Counted from the stretch's first letter, positions 1 to 11,482 are shown. The stretch: 64,000 nt of DNA from Epithemia pelagica (GCA_946965045.2 OX337238.1:2418001-2482000); one strand, 5' to 3'. Notes: a model not told the origin generated them from the letters alone. Numbers and translations: made by a program.

Positions 1-2127
1 GAACTGGAATTTTGTTTTCGCCATACTGATGTCAAGCATTTCAAGGCACAAAGAGAGCTAGGGTCTCTTCCCACAAGAAAAACGTCTTTCCCAGACATTC
101 CGATAAAGCCAGAAGACGGAACTTGGTCCATTCTGCTTCCCATTTGCTCTCGAACCAAACAAGGGCCACGTCATGCCATCGCTCAAGACCGAAACGATGT
201 AAACATGAACTTTGATGCCAACCGCTTTCATGAACTTGCCATTTCAAGCCAGTACAAGGATTGCACTGGCTCAGAGGACAAAACTTTGTCTGAGGAATGC
301 TGGCGCCGTTTGAAGGCATTTGCTGATTCCTTACGGAAGACTTGCGCAACTGCTGAGCTCGAGAAAACCGAGTGCGTCGTTGGCATCGACGTTGATGATC
401 CAGTGTTTCGCGGACAGGAGGAACACATTCGTGCCTTATTACCTTGCAAAGTGCAATTTGTTGAAGTTACCAGGAAGATGTACGGGAGAGTTTGTCGTAT
501 ATGGAACCATTTGGGTTCACGGGCTAAGAATGATTATGTTGTACACCTCGGAGACGATGTTGTCTTGATGGATGAGGAATGGCAGCGGCAGGTCATTGTT
601 AAGTTTCATGAAATTTCCCAGTGCTCTGGACTCCCTTTCGGCGCAGCTTGTGTCGCCCTGACGGACGAGAGCTTCCCTGGATTTCCAACCTTTCCAGTAG
701 TGCATCGATGGCACATCAACAAGTTTGGCACTGTACTTCCTCGGCAGTTTGTGAACCAAGGAGGGGACCCTTACTTGTACGAGTTGTACAGTCGATTCAA
801 CGCCTCGTCGTTCGTTCCTCGCTGTCGCCTAACAAATACCATTGGCGGCGACGGTACGGCCCGATACATGAAGCACGATATCAATTGGAAAGGACAAATC
901 CTTCGACTCAATCTGATGCACCTCAGTGAGTTCCTGGGTAACACATCACAGAATGGTATCTGTCTCGATGTTGTGGTCCCGAGCTATAGAACCAATAACA
1001 AAACAATTCTGAAGAAGATTGTTTCTCTTGGATGCTCAGTTCCAGCTTACGTGCGGTTTTGGCTGGTTGTCGATAACCCTGATGAAGGTCATCGAAAGGA
1101 CGTGTTGGATCTGGCAGCGGAGACCAACGAGGAACGATTCTCTCGCGAGGGGAACTACTTCGTTTCAGCACTTCATTACAGCGAGAATCGTGGTGCTAGT
1201 TTCGCCAGAAACTTTGGCTTCAACTTCTCTACGGCTGATTGGGTGTTGTTCATTGATGACGATGTGACGCCAAGCGATCATATCTTGGATGCCTACATTG
1301 GAGCGATTCGACGGTACCCCAAAGCATGTGTCTTTGTGGGCAACACGCAACCACCAGTCGCTACAAATACTTGGACCAAAATGCTACGGACGTGCAACAT
1401 CATGTTTTTCTACGGCATTGCAAACCATCTCCCATTCCCTCCTTGGGGCGTTACGGCAAACCTAATGGTTCGTGGCTCTCGACATAACAATACCATCCAG
1501 TTCAAGAGTTTGTATCCCAAGACAGGGGGTGGCGAAGATATTTACCTTTGCTTCCAGTTCAAGGAATGGTACAACTCATCGTCTGTGAAAGACCGTGTCA
1601 TTGTCGGTGTACCAGGAGCGGAGGCCTACCATCCTTGGTGGAACGATAGCAAAGTTTGCTACCGGCAGATCAATGGCTGGGCTTGGGGTGATTCTCTCTG
1701 CATATCACAGTGGCCGAAAAAATGCTTTTGGTCCTTTCCAAACTGGATCGAATTTATTGTCCTTGTCGTACCTGTCACCTCATGCATTTTGCCGGGGCTC
1801 TCTCTGTACCGTTCGCTGATGGCTGCTCTCCTGATTTGTGCCACGGAACACATTTGGCTCATGATCAAGTACTATCCATCCGCATGTCGTCACGTCCAAA
1901 GCCGGAACGTGCTATACCGATTGTTGGTAGCGTTTGGAGCTGGAACGGTCTTGTCGTTCCAGGAACTCACCAGAGTTGTCGCTCATCTCTCTCGTGGTCA
2001 TTTCCAGTGCCTCGGTCGTCGCGTGGACTGGAATGATGGTGAGGATCCAATGGTGAAGCTTGATACACAACTGTCCAGCGTTCTCCGATTCCTTGTGTTT
2101 GGTACTATTCTATTCTTGTTGTCCTGA
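1..2127 (+). CDS. Two-domain GT-A glycosyltransferase (family 2-like), 5' partial
   Basis: The frame is open from base 1 to the TGA at 2125-2127, so the gene begins outside the window. The ATG at 205 is internal: upstream codons read TWSILLPICSR, which looks like the first strand of a GT-A fold. Counting from the Met at 205, a first GT-A-like domain covers about the first 240 residues, with HLGDDVVL (residues 114-121) as a DxD-like site. A second domain starts at DVVVPSYR (255-262) and carries FIDDDVTPSD (349-358) and GGGEDIYL (441-448), the usual metal-binding and ED catalytic-base positions of inverting family 2 enzymes. Two hydrophobic segments (about 512-535 and 537-556) and a hydrophobic C-terminus suggest membrane anchoring, probably in Golgi or ER. 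The donor and acceptor sugars are unknown. The DxD of domain 1 may or may not be active. No frameshift is seen. Confidence 0.85.
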   Translation, partial: ELEFCFRHTDVKHFKAQRELGSLPTRKTSFPDIPIKPEDGTWSILLPICSRTKQGPRHAIAQDRNDVNMNFDANRFHELAISSQYKDCTGSEDKTLSEECWRRLKAFADSLRKTCATAELEKTECVVGIDVDDPVFRGQEEHIRALLPCKVQFVEVTRKMYGRVCRIWNHLGSRAKNDYVVHLGDDVVLMDEEWQRQVIVKFHEISQCSGLPFGAACVALTDESFPGFPTFPVVHRWHINKFGTVLPRQFVNQGGDPYLYELYSRFNASSFVPRCRLTNTIGGDGTARYMKHDINWKGQILRLNLMHLSEFLGNTSQNGICLDVVVPSYRTNNKTILKKIVSLGCSVPAYVRFWLVVDNPDEGHRKDVLDLAAETNEERFSREGNYFVSALHYSENRGASFARNFGFNFSTADWVLFIDDDVTPSDHILDAYIGAIRRYPKACVFVGNTQPPVATNTWTKMLRTCNIMFFYGIANHLPFPPWGVTANLMVRGSRHNNTIQFKSLYPKTGGGEDIYLCFQFKEWYNSSSVKDRVIVGVPGAEAYHPWWNDSKVCYRQINGWAWGDSLCISQWPKKCFWSFPNWIEFIVLVVPVTSCILPGLSLYRSLMAALLICATEHIWLMIKYYPSACRHVQSRNVLYRLLVAFGAGTVLSFQELTRVVAHLSRGHFQCLGRRVDWNDGEDPMVKLDTQLSSVLRFLVFGTILFLLS

Positions 2128-2574
2128 ATAATATCTTTCGTCGTGGCAACCAAAGTGTTTGAAGAACGAGCTTGTGTACGAACTTTATAAGAGAGTTATT
2201 TCCCTAGGGAGTATGTGTTATAGCCTTGTCTACTAGAGGGCTACTAGAGCTAGAGGTAGGCGAGAGAGAAATAGCATCAATAGCAAAGGGGTTTAGGTAC
2301 TCCCCAGAGGGGTATTTTTCAATGGAGACCAGTGCCCTCGATCTCTAGAGAGACAATGAGAAGTTCCTTCTCGCTGGGGTTAGTCACGAGATACGCGCGC
2401 GCTCCATCCAGCTTCCGTGTGTTCGATCCAAAACCCGGAGGAGAACCACATGAACTCTCTCGTAACGGAAGCAACTCCACCATGAGTGACTAAAGGAACA
2501 ACAGAGACAAACAAAGTTCCGCTTCCTCTGGTAGTATCTCCTCCTCTGACTCATTAATCTGCGTCGCAAACAAT
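2128..2574. other. Intergenic spacer
   Basis: About 450 bases separate the glycosyltransferase stop from the first kelch ATG. The stretch has short repeats rich in TAGAG and CTAGAG around 2230-2270 but no ORF with codon structure. It presumably holds the terminator of the upstream gene and the promoter of the next. No TATA box or other signal stands out. Confidence 0.5.
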
Positions 2575-5500
2575 ATGACAACACTATCCGCAGCGTCCGA
2601 CCAACGGCGACTTTTGGGCCATGTCCTTGAGTCGGGCCTTTGTACTGGCATCGTTGTGGATCATCCACAGCATGACAAGCACCACACTACTCTCGAATGG
2701 CATTCCAGAACGACCAGCAGGGATCCTTCGTGGATTCCACCTTCCTTTGAATGGCGCAATCGTTGTGCCGTAGTCTCCATCATCATTGCCCCGAACCAAC
2801 CACAACAACAACCAAAGGAATGCGTTTGGGTCGTTTTGGGAGGCATTGCCAGCAATCAGTTTGCCACGGAATCCGTTCTCATTTCATCTTCTACCAACAA
2901 CAACGATTGGCAGGAAGGACCGTGTCTGGTCGAACGACGAAGTGGACATGCCGCTGTGGTATGCAATACTCATGTCTACGTTCTAGGTGGGAGTCGCAAT
3001 GCCACCACCTGTTTGGATTCGATCGAACGTATTTCGATAGACCATCTCTTGGGTCGAACGACAACAAGAAAGAAACCGACAAACGGGTCGAAAGACGACC
3101 GGAAAGAACCCGACATTGTCGTTCCTCCGAGGAAGCAAGGCTCTTGGTCTTCTTCTTCTTCTTCGTCGTCGTCTTCGTCTTCTTCTTCCTCCTCTTCTTC
3201 ATTTTGATCTTCTCCCTCCTCTGGTGCCGGTTCTTTTTCGTGGACGACCATGAACTGTCGCTTGTCCACGGCACGACAAGGATGTGCTGCTACGGCCGTT
3301 CACAATCGGTATATTGTCATTGTGGGAGGAATCACCAATGCTTATTCATGCTTGTCGTTGGTAGAAATTTTGGATACCAACACTCACGTGATTGGATTGG
3401 GACCCCGTCTCTTTCATCCTCGGGCCTTTGCGGCCGTGGCCGTCGTACCAGCGGCCTCCCATCACGCTCCGTGTTTCTCACTCCAAGACGACTTACAAGA
3501 CGAGAACGACAACGACGACGACACCAATAAGAATAGCAGCCTCCAAACAACTGTACCAAGATCGACCGAACTAGTCCATGTCGTTGTGGTAGGAGGATAT
3601 GATGAATCGAATCGAGAATGGAAGAGTGTCGAAGTTTGGGAATGTCAGTCCGAGGAGCAATTGCTCACATTTGGGACTCGGGATTGTGAGGCGAGATGGA
3701 TCGTGGAACCCCGTTTGACGTTGGAGGAGGGTCGATCGCATCATGGTATGGTCGTGGTGGGACAGTGTTTGATTGTCGCCGGTGGTATGGGATCCACGTA
3801 TAACCCCTACTACAGCAGCAGCAGCAATCGTAGAGCGAGGAGGAGTACGGCCTTGTCCACTGTTCAAGTTTTGGATTGGAATCGCAAAATGGTATGGAAC
3901 TTGCCCGATCTGCCAGTGGCTCGCAATGCCGGCGTCCTCCTATCGGTTCCACCACCTTCTGCCATATCGTCGTCGTCGTCGTCCGACGAACAGAATGGTG
4001 GTGGTCTTGTGCTGCTGGGTGGATGTGACGTGGCTCAAGTTCATGCTCTCTCCCTCTTTTGTCCTCGCGAAATGGCCCAGGTAGGTTTGTCCTCTTCCTC
4101 CAGATTGAGACGAAACCAGAAGCATTCATTCGCTCATGGAGTTGTTGTTTGTCTTTGTGTGTGCGTGTCTTGGTTCGATTCGATTCGTTCTTCCTTGGTT
4201 GGGAAATCGATAGACCATGTTTTCCAGTCGGGTGGAATTAGAAACTGAAATTGAGCACTTGGAACGGATCCTGAAACGGGCCAATCTAGAACGTCGTTCC
4301 ATCCAAGTGTTGCAAGCGGGACAAATTGCTCAAGCCATCCTTCCCATTCTCACGTCCCTTCGTCAGGACGAACAATTTTCCAGCATTCAGGACATTCAAA
4401 AAGAGATTGTTCGACTGACGGTTCAACTGGAACACAACAACAGCACCCTGAGTGTCGAGGATCGAATGGAGCTTGTAAGCAAGTTAGAGGAAGGAAACGA
4501 GGCACTGGCGAGAAAGGGAGGAACGCCTCAATACACAATGATCAGGCAGCAGAATAACCAAGAATCAAGTGAGGATCAAGTCGAAGGAAGAGCAACAACA
4601 CAAACGACTTTACCACCTACCATCGATGAATTTTACAAAACTTTGATTGAGCGAATCAACAACAAGAGCAACGAGACGGAAGAAAAGGACGCCTTGGATT
4701 TTAAACTGTTGGATTTGGCATTCCTCGTTTCCAGTGTGCACCAAATGAAGATTTACTATACCTTGATCCAGATGCTCTATCGTCGCCGTCACATCCGCAT
4801 GCATGATTGGCAACGGTACACACGAAAGGCATTGCGGCGAACTGCCACAGTCCTGAGTTTACAGGCCCATGACAATGCAACGGATGGGAAAGAGTCCAGC
4901 AGTTGCCCGGATATGCTTCATCTCCTATGGAACGTGATTCTCGACAAGTGTCGTCGAGATGGTGCCATTGGACCCACGTGGGGAAGTGGGCTACTCGATA
5001 ACGAGACTTTGATGCACGTCAAACCAGAGCCATTGAATACCAAATCACGGAACGACAAGTCCATGATTGGTGATTGTACTTTTACTTGCAGTGAAGTGGA
5101 CATTCGCAAAGAAGTTTCACATCTGGAATTCCGCTTGGGCCAAATACTCTACCATGAGGAACAAAGTGAACATCAATCTCGAGGACCAAACGCAGGAGAA
5201 GGAGGTCTCGATTCAATGGCCGTGAATGACCAGAAGCATCTCAACAATGTGTTATTGAAATGCTCGAAACGGTTGGGCTGGTCTCTCAATCAATTGTACT
5301 CGGTATCTACACAAGACAACGACGACGGTGACAACCACGATTGTGACCACGATGTGACCACTTGGGCAATGTGCTGCGTATTGAATGCCTTGGCATTTGG
5401 TACGGAGATGACGGGACCCATAAAGGCTCATTCCTTCCTTTTTAACATTGTGGATTTTGGCGATATGGACCATATTGCGGAAGTTGTCAACCAAAGTGAC

Positions 5501-6220
5501 CAACCCCAGCTCAAGTTGGCGTATGAGGCGGGAAGCGAGATTGTTGATCGAGTTGCGACGGCAGCAGTGATCAATGGGAATTCCATGAACACGAAAGCTT
5601 CTTCTAAAACACAAAACGTGGCACTCATCATGGGGCAACTGACAAATGCTGCTACCAGGTTGGCCAATACAAACGATACCTTTGGCGACCGACAGAATGA
5701 AAGCACTATCCATGCATCAAATCATGAAGCAATTCAAACTCTTGCTCTCATTGTGACCGTCAAAGTCATTGGGCTTGCCAACGAGTCCACCACTTCTCGG
5801 TCTCCCCCTAGTGCAACAGAGAGCGACGACTTTGTATCCACAGAGCCTGCGAATGGAACGAGGGCCATGAAAAGTTCCATAAATCATCATGGTTCGCCAA
5901 GGTCTCTTGATGCAGCACAGCAAAACTGTTTGAGTTGTTCACAGCTCTATGCGACTGAAGACATGTGTACCCAAAGTGGCGGTGAGCTGAAATCTCTAGA
6001 CACCCAGACAATCCCGTCACGCTTACATCGTCTCGAGGCCACTGTGGGAGTAATGTATCGACTTGAATCATTGGAACGATACTATGGATTGTGTACGAAT
6101 GACAATCCAGAAAGAAGTAGAAACAATGGTGAACGCTCGTCTCCTTTGGTCAATCGCATCGAGAATCTGGAACAACTACTGCACTATCCTTCCCAGATTG
6201 CACATGACACGGACACATGA
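2575..6220 (+). CDS. Long KCC protein, divergent member (kelch + coiled coil + helical region), with an in-frame TGA
   Basis: Exon 1 is 2575-4080 and exon 2 is 4214-6220. The 133-base intron starts GTAGGT and ends ATAG, and the join is in phase 0. Exon 1 encodes kelch blades with repeated GG strands (VWVVLGG, VYVLGG, YIVIVGG, CLIVAGG). Exon 2 starts TMFSSRVELE with a heptad-rich coiled coil, followed by the helical region shared with the copies at 33176-55319 (LSFLVS-like LAFLVSSVHQMKIYY, DWQRYTRKAL, CVLNALAFG). A TGA at 3205-3207 interrupts exon 1 inside a Ser run encoded by TCT/TCG/TCC triplets; the same frame continues at once with SSPSSGAGSFSW and the conserved WTTMNCRLSTAR. No AG acceptor lies where an intron could remove the stop without deleting conserved residues. 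This is the most diverged long member and lies outside the tandem arrays. It is either a pseudogene through one nonsense change or carries a sequence error. Confidence 0.7.
3151..3204 (+). repeat. Poly-Ser trinucleotide tract
   Basis: A run of TCT, TCG and TCC triplets encodes an almost uninterrupted Ser stretch in the kelch exon. It is pure pyrimidine for long stretches, so it also resembles a splice polypyrimidine tract, but no usable AG follows at the right distance. The in-frame TGA directly follows the run, which suggests microsatellite instability as the source of the break. Confidence 0.7.
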
Positions 6221-6301
6221 GGCAAAGAGATTTGTTTTGTTGGTTGCTCTAGTTAATAAACACAGCAGCAGGCTCTTTGCCTTTACATTTACAACCATGT
6301 C

Positions 6302-8292
6302 TTATGAAATGGAAAGGACAGTGTCATGGCTCAGTTTCGGGCACAGAGATGGCGGAAGCGGTACATCCGACCTCGCACTCGTTCGCGTTTCATAAACCTC
6401 TCGTTCATCGTGGCCATCATTCTTTTGGTTCCGTTTGTTGCTGAAGCGTTGGGTTTCAATATCATGTTCATTGTCGTTATATTCGGGGCAACATAATTGG
6501 TCGTTCACCTCAGTGGTGATACGTCGACGCCGGTAAACAACGAGAAAGACCAAAATCATGATAGCGACAAGACCAATCAAGCCAAAGACAACTCCGCCCG
6601 AAACCCGCAGGTCATTGTCCGTCGTCGTCGCTGAAGTTCCAGAGCTGTTCAGGTTGCTACTGTCATTGAGTGTGCCCGGAATCGAGGGCTGAGATGGTTG
6701 TTTCGATCCATACTCTGGTCGTTCTGTTGCTAAAGGATTTTCTAAGACCGGTTCTGTGGTGGTCGTAGTCTTTGGAGACTCGGTAGGCGTGGCGGTGGTG
6801 GTGACTTGTGGGAGAACGGGTTCTCGTGCTCCTGGTGGACACAGCGCACAGGTGTCCTGGACGGATTCTCCATAAATCGTAAGATACAAGTGTGGATTGG
6901 CCGCCACTTGATAGGATGGGGCATAGGTGGTGGGATCATCGCAAGCTTTTGAGCCGATACCGCACAATGATAAACCATGCTGTTGCTGCTTGTTAAACTT
7001 TGGTGGCGAATGCCACAGGCGCCGAGAGAAACATCCTCGCACCAACACGGACGATCGGTGTCGCCATCTTCCCCCTTTTTGTTGGTGGAGGAGGACGTTG
7101 TGGGCAATTTATTGGGAGCACTGGGTGGCTGCCACACTTCTGTTTTCGGGTCACACTCGGATTGACCCCAAACACAACGATGACGAGGAGAACCACTGGC
7201 GGTCGAGGAGGTGCAAGAACCATAGGTAGTGGGCATGCCTGTTGTGGTATCGGCGAGAATGGTGCAGTGATCTACGAGAGTGTCGGAGTGCTGATAGTCT
7301 GTGGGGCAGGAATTGACGTCGTGGGAAGGGGAGGTGCAAAACGACGACAGAGTGCTGTCCTCGTCATTTTGCGTGGAACGGCATTCTCCGACGCGACCCT
7401 GAGTGGTCAAGACGCACTGGTGTTCCGGAACAGCGTGCCAGGCACTGACGAATTCTGGTTGCCAGTCCTGATCGCCACCACTATTGGACGACTGCTGGTG
7501 CACACAATCTTGAGCTTCCAACGCACAGCCCAAAAATTGTCGAGTGACAGAATCGACACAACTTCCCATGACCACTTGGGTATTGGGACAGAGTCGACAC
7601 GAAAGACCCATCATTGAGGCGACAAAGGCACTGCCAGACAGATCCTTGGATGATGTTGACAAGTCGTAGGACGAGACAAAGACATGTGTTGTGGGTGGAC
7701 AATCCGCTGCCGATACGGCGCAAAAACCAGACAACATTCCAGATTGAATGCTACGGCAATATCCGGTTGTGACCTGGTGACACGCACATTGAGCATCCAC
7801 TGGCGATACTACTTGCTCTTTCTCGGATTGGCATTCGGACGCCGATACGACACAACGGTCGTTCGAAGAATCCGTCTCAAGGCTACGACATGCCGGATAC
7901 ATGGTAAGTCCAGCATTTCCCTTACCATGGGGTCCAGTCGTCAAGAGGTTACACGAGGTAGTGGGGCTCTGGGTCTGGACAGTGTCCGACAGTGGCATGG
8001 TATCGAGACGAAAGAATGCTGGTATCGAACAGGATTCGGGAGTGGCGGCGCACATTGCTCGACCTTGGCTGTGATCTTTGCTCTCACCAGTGTTACAGTG
8101 TCCAATGGTGACTTGTCGAGCATGGTGACAGGATTCGCTGGTCTTTGCATGCTGGTCGAGTTGATCGGGTCGAAGATAGCCTTCGTGGAGGATGGAATGA
8201 CAGGAATGGGGCGACAAGGCACACCGCAAAACCTGGTGGTCACTGCTCTTGTGATTGTCAACACAGGCTCCAAACCGAGGAAAGGAAAGCAT
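6302..8292 (-). pseudogene. Cys-rich single-pass membrane protein, frameshifted
   Basis: Reading leftward from the ATG at 8292, the ORF encodes about seven imperfect Cys-rich repeats of roughly 50 residues, with a pattern like C..C-x(5)-G-x-C then CA-x-S-x-x-x-C (for example CHQVTTGYC with FCAVSAADC, and CPNTQVVMGSC with CALEAQDC). At about 6946-6950 the frame shifts by one base at an A run: HCAVSA in one frame continues as KACDDPTTY in the next. The second frame runs to the stop at 6302 through a Thr/Pro-rich stalk, one membrane span (coordinates about 6533-6598, GGVVFGLIGLVAIMILVFLV) and a basic tail starting YRRRR. The layout suggests a cell-surface protein with its Cys-rich part outside. 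The N-terminus is unresolved: a hydrophobic signal-like stretch (SWILLWCIIISNAI, about 8380-8430) lies in a different frame without an ATG. The family is not recognised. This is either a pseudogene or a gene with two assembly errors. Confidence 0.6.
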
Positions 8293-8444
8293 GATGTTTT
8301 GATTGTGACGACTGAGACTTGGACAATGCCACCTGGACGCTCCTCCTGCAATTCAATGTTTCCTAAAAAGTGACCACGGATATGTATGGCGTTGGATATG
8401 ATGATGCACCAGAGCAGGATCCAAGACGAAGGCCTGAGTTCCAA

Positions 8445-8801
8445 TTCGATAGTGACAAAAGTGAGTGCAACATTGTGAAAGCTGAGGGTTCTTTTTTCTT
8501 TTGTCGCATGACGAAAAAATGTGAGCGAACCCCGATTCCAATATGTGGGAATGAAGATTCTCCAGAGATTCCCATTTTATGCGACCAAGACGCTAATCAT
8601 GCTCCGTCCGTCCATCTGTTTCACTGTAAAATCTGCGAGAGGTCTGTCCTTCTTTCATGCGACCAAATGGATCTATTTCACCGGAAATTCTGAAATCTTT
8701 ACGAATCCAAGAACTGCCCCATAATTCCTGGTTGTTGCTGCACAACACAACAACAGTTGTCGACACAACCAAAGAGTTGAGAATAAAACTCTCGCAATAG
8801 G
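8445..8801. promoter_or_regulatory. Divergent intergenic region
   Basis: About 350 bases lie between the divergent Cys-rich gene and the mini kelch gene. Parts (for example GCGACCAA followed by CCGTCCGTC, and a TTTCAC-TAAAATCTG stretch near 8620-8635) recur in the spacers at about 12560-12660 and 15780-15870 of the minus-strand KCC array, so they are probably shared upstream sequence of the family. No TATA box was identified. Confidence 0.4.
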
Positions 8802-9639
8802 ATGCCAATTCAAGAGCAGGTGAGTTTGTCTGGGTTGGCCTTTTCCGATGCGGACCAATCGTCACGTCAATGGAAGTATGTCGACTGGCAACCTCTTCTC
8901 GGTGATTGGCGCTGGAACCATGCGTCGGTTGTCTTGGATGACCCTTATGGCAGAGAAAACCAGCAGATCGTTGTGAGAACGGAAATATTTGGATTTCGAT
9001 TAGATACCAGGGAACGGATCCGTGTTTCGGATCTGTTGCAAAGCTACGATGAGAACCCTTGGACGACAGTGCAATGCCGATTGTCCCTGGGACAAACTGG
9101 ATATAGTTCTCGGTGGATACAGATCGGAAAGTCACGGGTATCTGTTATCTATGAATCCCTTTTCTCACTGCAATGTCGATAAAACATATTTCTTTCGCCA
9201 TCTCACTTTCTGTGATACTTCCTGACTTCTTCCCTCTTCTCTTATCAGAACAACATCGCAGCCAATACTGCTTTTGAGTCAGAAGACAGAATCAACAGAC
9301 TGGAAGATATGATTGTTGCACTCAATCAGACCATATCTCAATTGACCGCTCGTTTGGAGAACGTTGAACGTGATCATGGTCTACGACCAGCAGAGCCCGA
9401 GCAGCGATTTGCACAGGTAAGTTAATTTGGATATCGGAGTCTCCTTTTTGCTCATGTCTTGCTGAATCGAAGATTCTCACGCATGAGAGTGCCCTGGTTT
9501 TCTCCCGACGTAGGATGTGCCGAATTTTGATGACGAGGAAACGACGATTGCCACACTGGTCGAAGCAAACGACCAGCTGAATGAACTTGTGCGGGATATG
9601 GCGGCGCGCTTGCAACAAGTCGAAAGCGGAAGTCGTTAA
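8802..9639 (+). CDS. Mini KCC protein (kelch N-terminus fused to coiled coils), three exons
   Basis: Exons are 8802-9137, 9249-9416 and 9514-9639. Both introns have GT and AG ends and phase-0 joins, giving about 209 residues without a stop. Exon 1 begins MPIQEQVSLSGLAFSDAD and continues to WQPLLGDWRWNHASVV, the same N-terminus as the full-length copies (EQALxSGLxF, WPPLLGGWRxxHASVV). Most kelch blades are missing: the sequence jumps to a remnant of the DSIERIDV and WTTLNCRLT region. Exons 2 and 3 encode two short coiled coils (RINRLEDMIVALNQTISQL; EANDQLNELVRDMAARLQQV). Because introns and frame are intact this may be a real small gene rather than a relic, but it lacks a complete propeller. 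It is convergent with the short KCC copy at 9801. Confidence 0.55.
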
Positions 9640-9800
9640 TCATCTGTTGAATCCAAAAGACATGGATTTGATTTCGGTTGGTATGGTCCACTTCGGCAAG
9701 CATATAATCTTTATCTAAAAGTGAGGTTATCTTCGTATATCTTTGTTCGTCTTTCCCTGTTATATGGATGTTTCTTCAAAATCACCGGTAATCGTAAAAG

Positions 9801-11482
9801 TCATCCAATCTGTTCAAGTTCAGCAATCCTTTCCTTCAGTTCCAGAATCAAGACGTTTTGTTCCTCTACCCTATTATTCAGTTTTAGAGCCCTTCCTTCA
9901 AGATTCGCGATCTCCGTTCCAATGGCCATGACTTCCTGTCTGTTCCAAGAAGCAAAACACTTCTTCTTCTCGTCACGCGACGCCGGGCCTTATATGCGAT
10001 TACTCTGCTCCCGTGTCACAAGCTGCTCCAGCTCAACAATTTGTTGCACGATGGGGGTGCGTTCTGCGATGCATTGAGTTTTTTCCAATTCTGTTTCGAG
10101 CTTGTCAATTTGATCGTGCACATCCTGAACTGAACGATATTTCTCATCGTGACATAAAGATTGCATAATGGGAAGCACTAGTTCCGCTTTTTCACCCTCC
10201 TTCAATACTGCAACGTCGCGGCGCTCATGCTTCGCATTTTCGATCGCCAGTTGGAGACGGTTTATTTCGCTGTCGAGTTCGTGGCGATTGGAATAGACGC
10301 TCTGCAAAGAAAAAAAAACATCGATAAGTTTCACATCAAACAACAGCTATGACTGGACACACTTAACAATGTCTAGATGACACGCGAACACCATTCCAGG
10401 AGGAGACATACCTTGAGAAAATGCTTCATGGAAACCAGTGGAAGTGACTCACACGAGGGAGTTCCACTTGCTCCGAGAAGAACAATCCCATTTGCGGTAG
10501 CAACCAGGCTACAATAAAATCTATTGGCAGATAATACTGGCAGGTTCCACACAGTGTCGCCCTCCGTGTTGAGAACCTCTACAGGCATGCTCCTTCCCAT
10601 TATACCTTCTCCGCCTCCCACAATCAGACAATGTCCCAACCTAGTAACAGAGTGCTTACTCCGAGAAAAGGATAATGCCAGCTTATGTTGCATCTTCCAT
10701 TGAAAGGATGCCTGGAAGACGGATCTGGCACTCCCACTATGATCGCTGGGAGTTTCACTAAATTCAAGATACTCCACCGAATCAAGAACGTCTCTTTCAT
10801 CGAATCCTCCGATCACGTAAACACGTGGACCAATGACCTCCATTCCAAACGATTGTCGAGGTATCTTCATGGACGGGCCGTAAATGACAGCATACGGGCT
10901 TTCGTTGATGGTGTCAATGATCTCAACCGAAGATAGAACACTTCTCTTACAAGAGTCGTACACATAGCCCTTTCCACCAGCAACAACTATGTAACGATTG
11001 TTCACGACGGTTGCTGCGCACCCCTCTCTCTCAGGATCGATGAGTGAATATTTTGCATTCGTCCACTGTTGCCGGCTTGTATTACGAGTCAGATCCATCA
11101 CGTCAATCTTTTCAATGGCAGTTTGCGATTTGCCGCCTGTTTCACCTCCAATAATATAAACGCTACCGTTACAAACAACGCACGTATGGTTCATCCGATT
11201 AAAAGTCAACCTTGGTCCTTCTTTCCATTTCTTCTCGTTTGCTCCAACTGCCAACAAAAGCACCGAATTTGTTTCACGGCGCTCACCTGGTTTGTATCCT
11301 CCAGTAACCACAACCGTTTGCTGGTCCTTGTCATGATCCACAACCACTGACGCATGTCCAAACCGCCACCCATCCAACATTGGTGGCCATTCTGTGGTAC
11401 TCCATTGAGGTACATCATCGTCATTGTCACAGCCTAGAAATGCAAGTCCAGACCGTAAGGCTTGCTCTTGGATCGACGTCAT
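9801..11482 (-). pseudogene. Short KCC protein, tandem copy 1, with in-frame TAA
   Basis: Exon 1 runs 11482-10412 and exon 2 from 10301 leftward, separated by a 110-base GTATGT..GCAG intron in phase 0. Exon 1 is a complete kelch propeller of about 357 residues (MTSIQEQALRSGLAFLGCD start, blades marked VVVTGGY, VYIIGGE, YIVVAGG, VYVIGGF, CLIVGGG). Exon 2 begins SVYSNRHELDSEI and encodes a coiled coil. A TAA at 9992-9990 stops it after EQSNRI. The same frame then continues with coiled-coil sequence (for example NRVEEQNVLILELKERIAEL) to a TGA at 9803-9801, matching the length of copies 2 and 3. The copy is therefore probably truncated by nonsense. Short copies lack the 350-residue helical region of the long ones. 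Confidence 0.7.

Noticed and set aside
3205-3207. TGA read as selenocysteine
   Set aside because: Diatoms do have selenoproteins, but the codon follows a Ser microsatellite, the paralogues have no Cys or Sec here, and no redox motif surrounds it.
2976-3269. Acidic minus-strand frame opposite the Ser run
   Set aside because: The Glu/Asp run is only the complement of TCT/TCG repeats. The plus-strand frame carries the kelch homology.
4170-4190. GGTTCGATTCG as a tRNA B-box
   Set aside because: It lacks the final CC, has no A-box or cloverleaf around it, and lies inside an intron.
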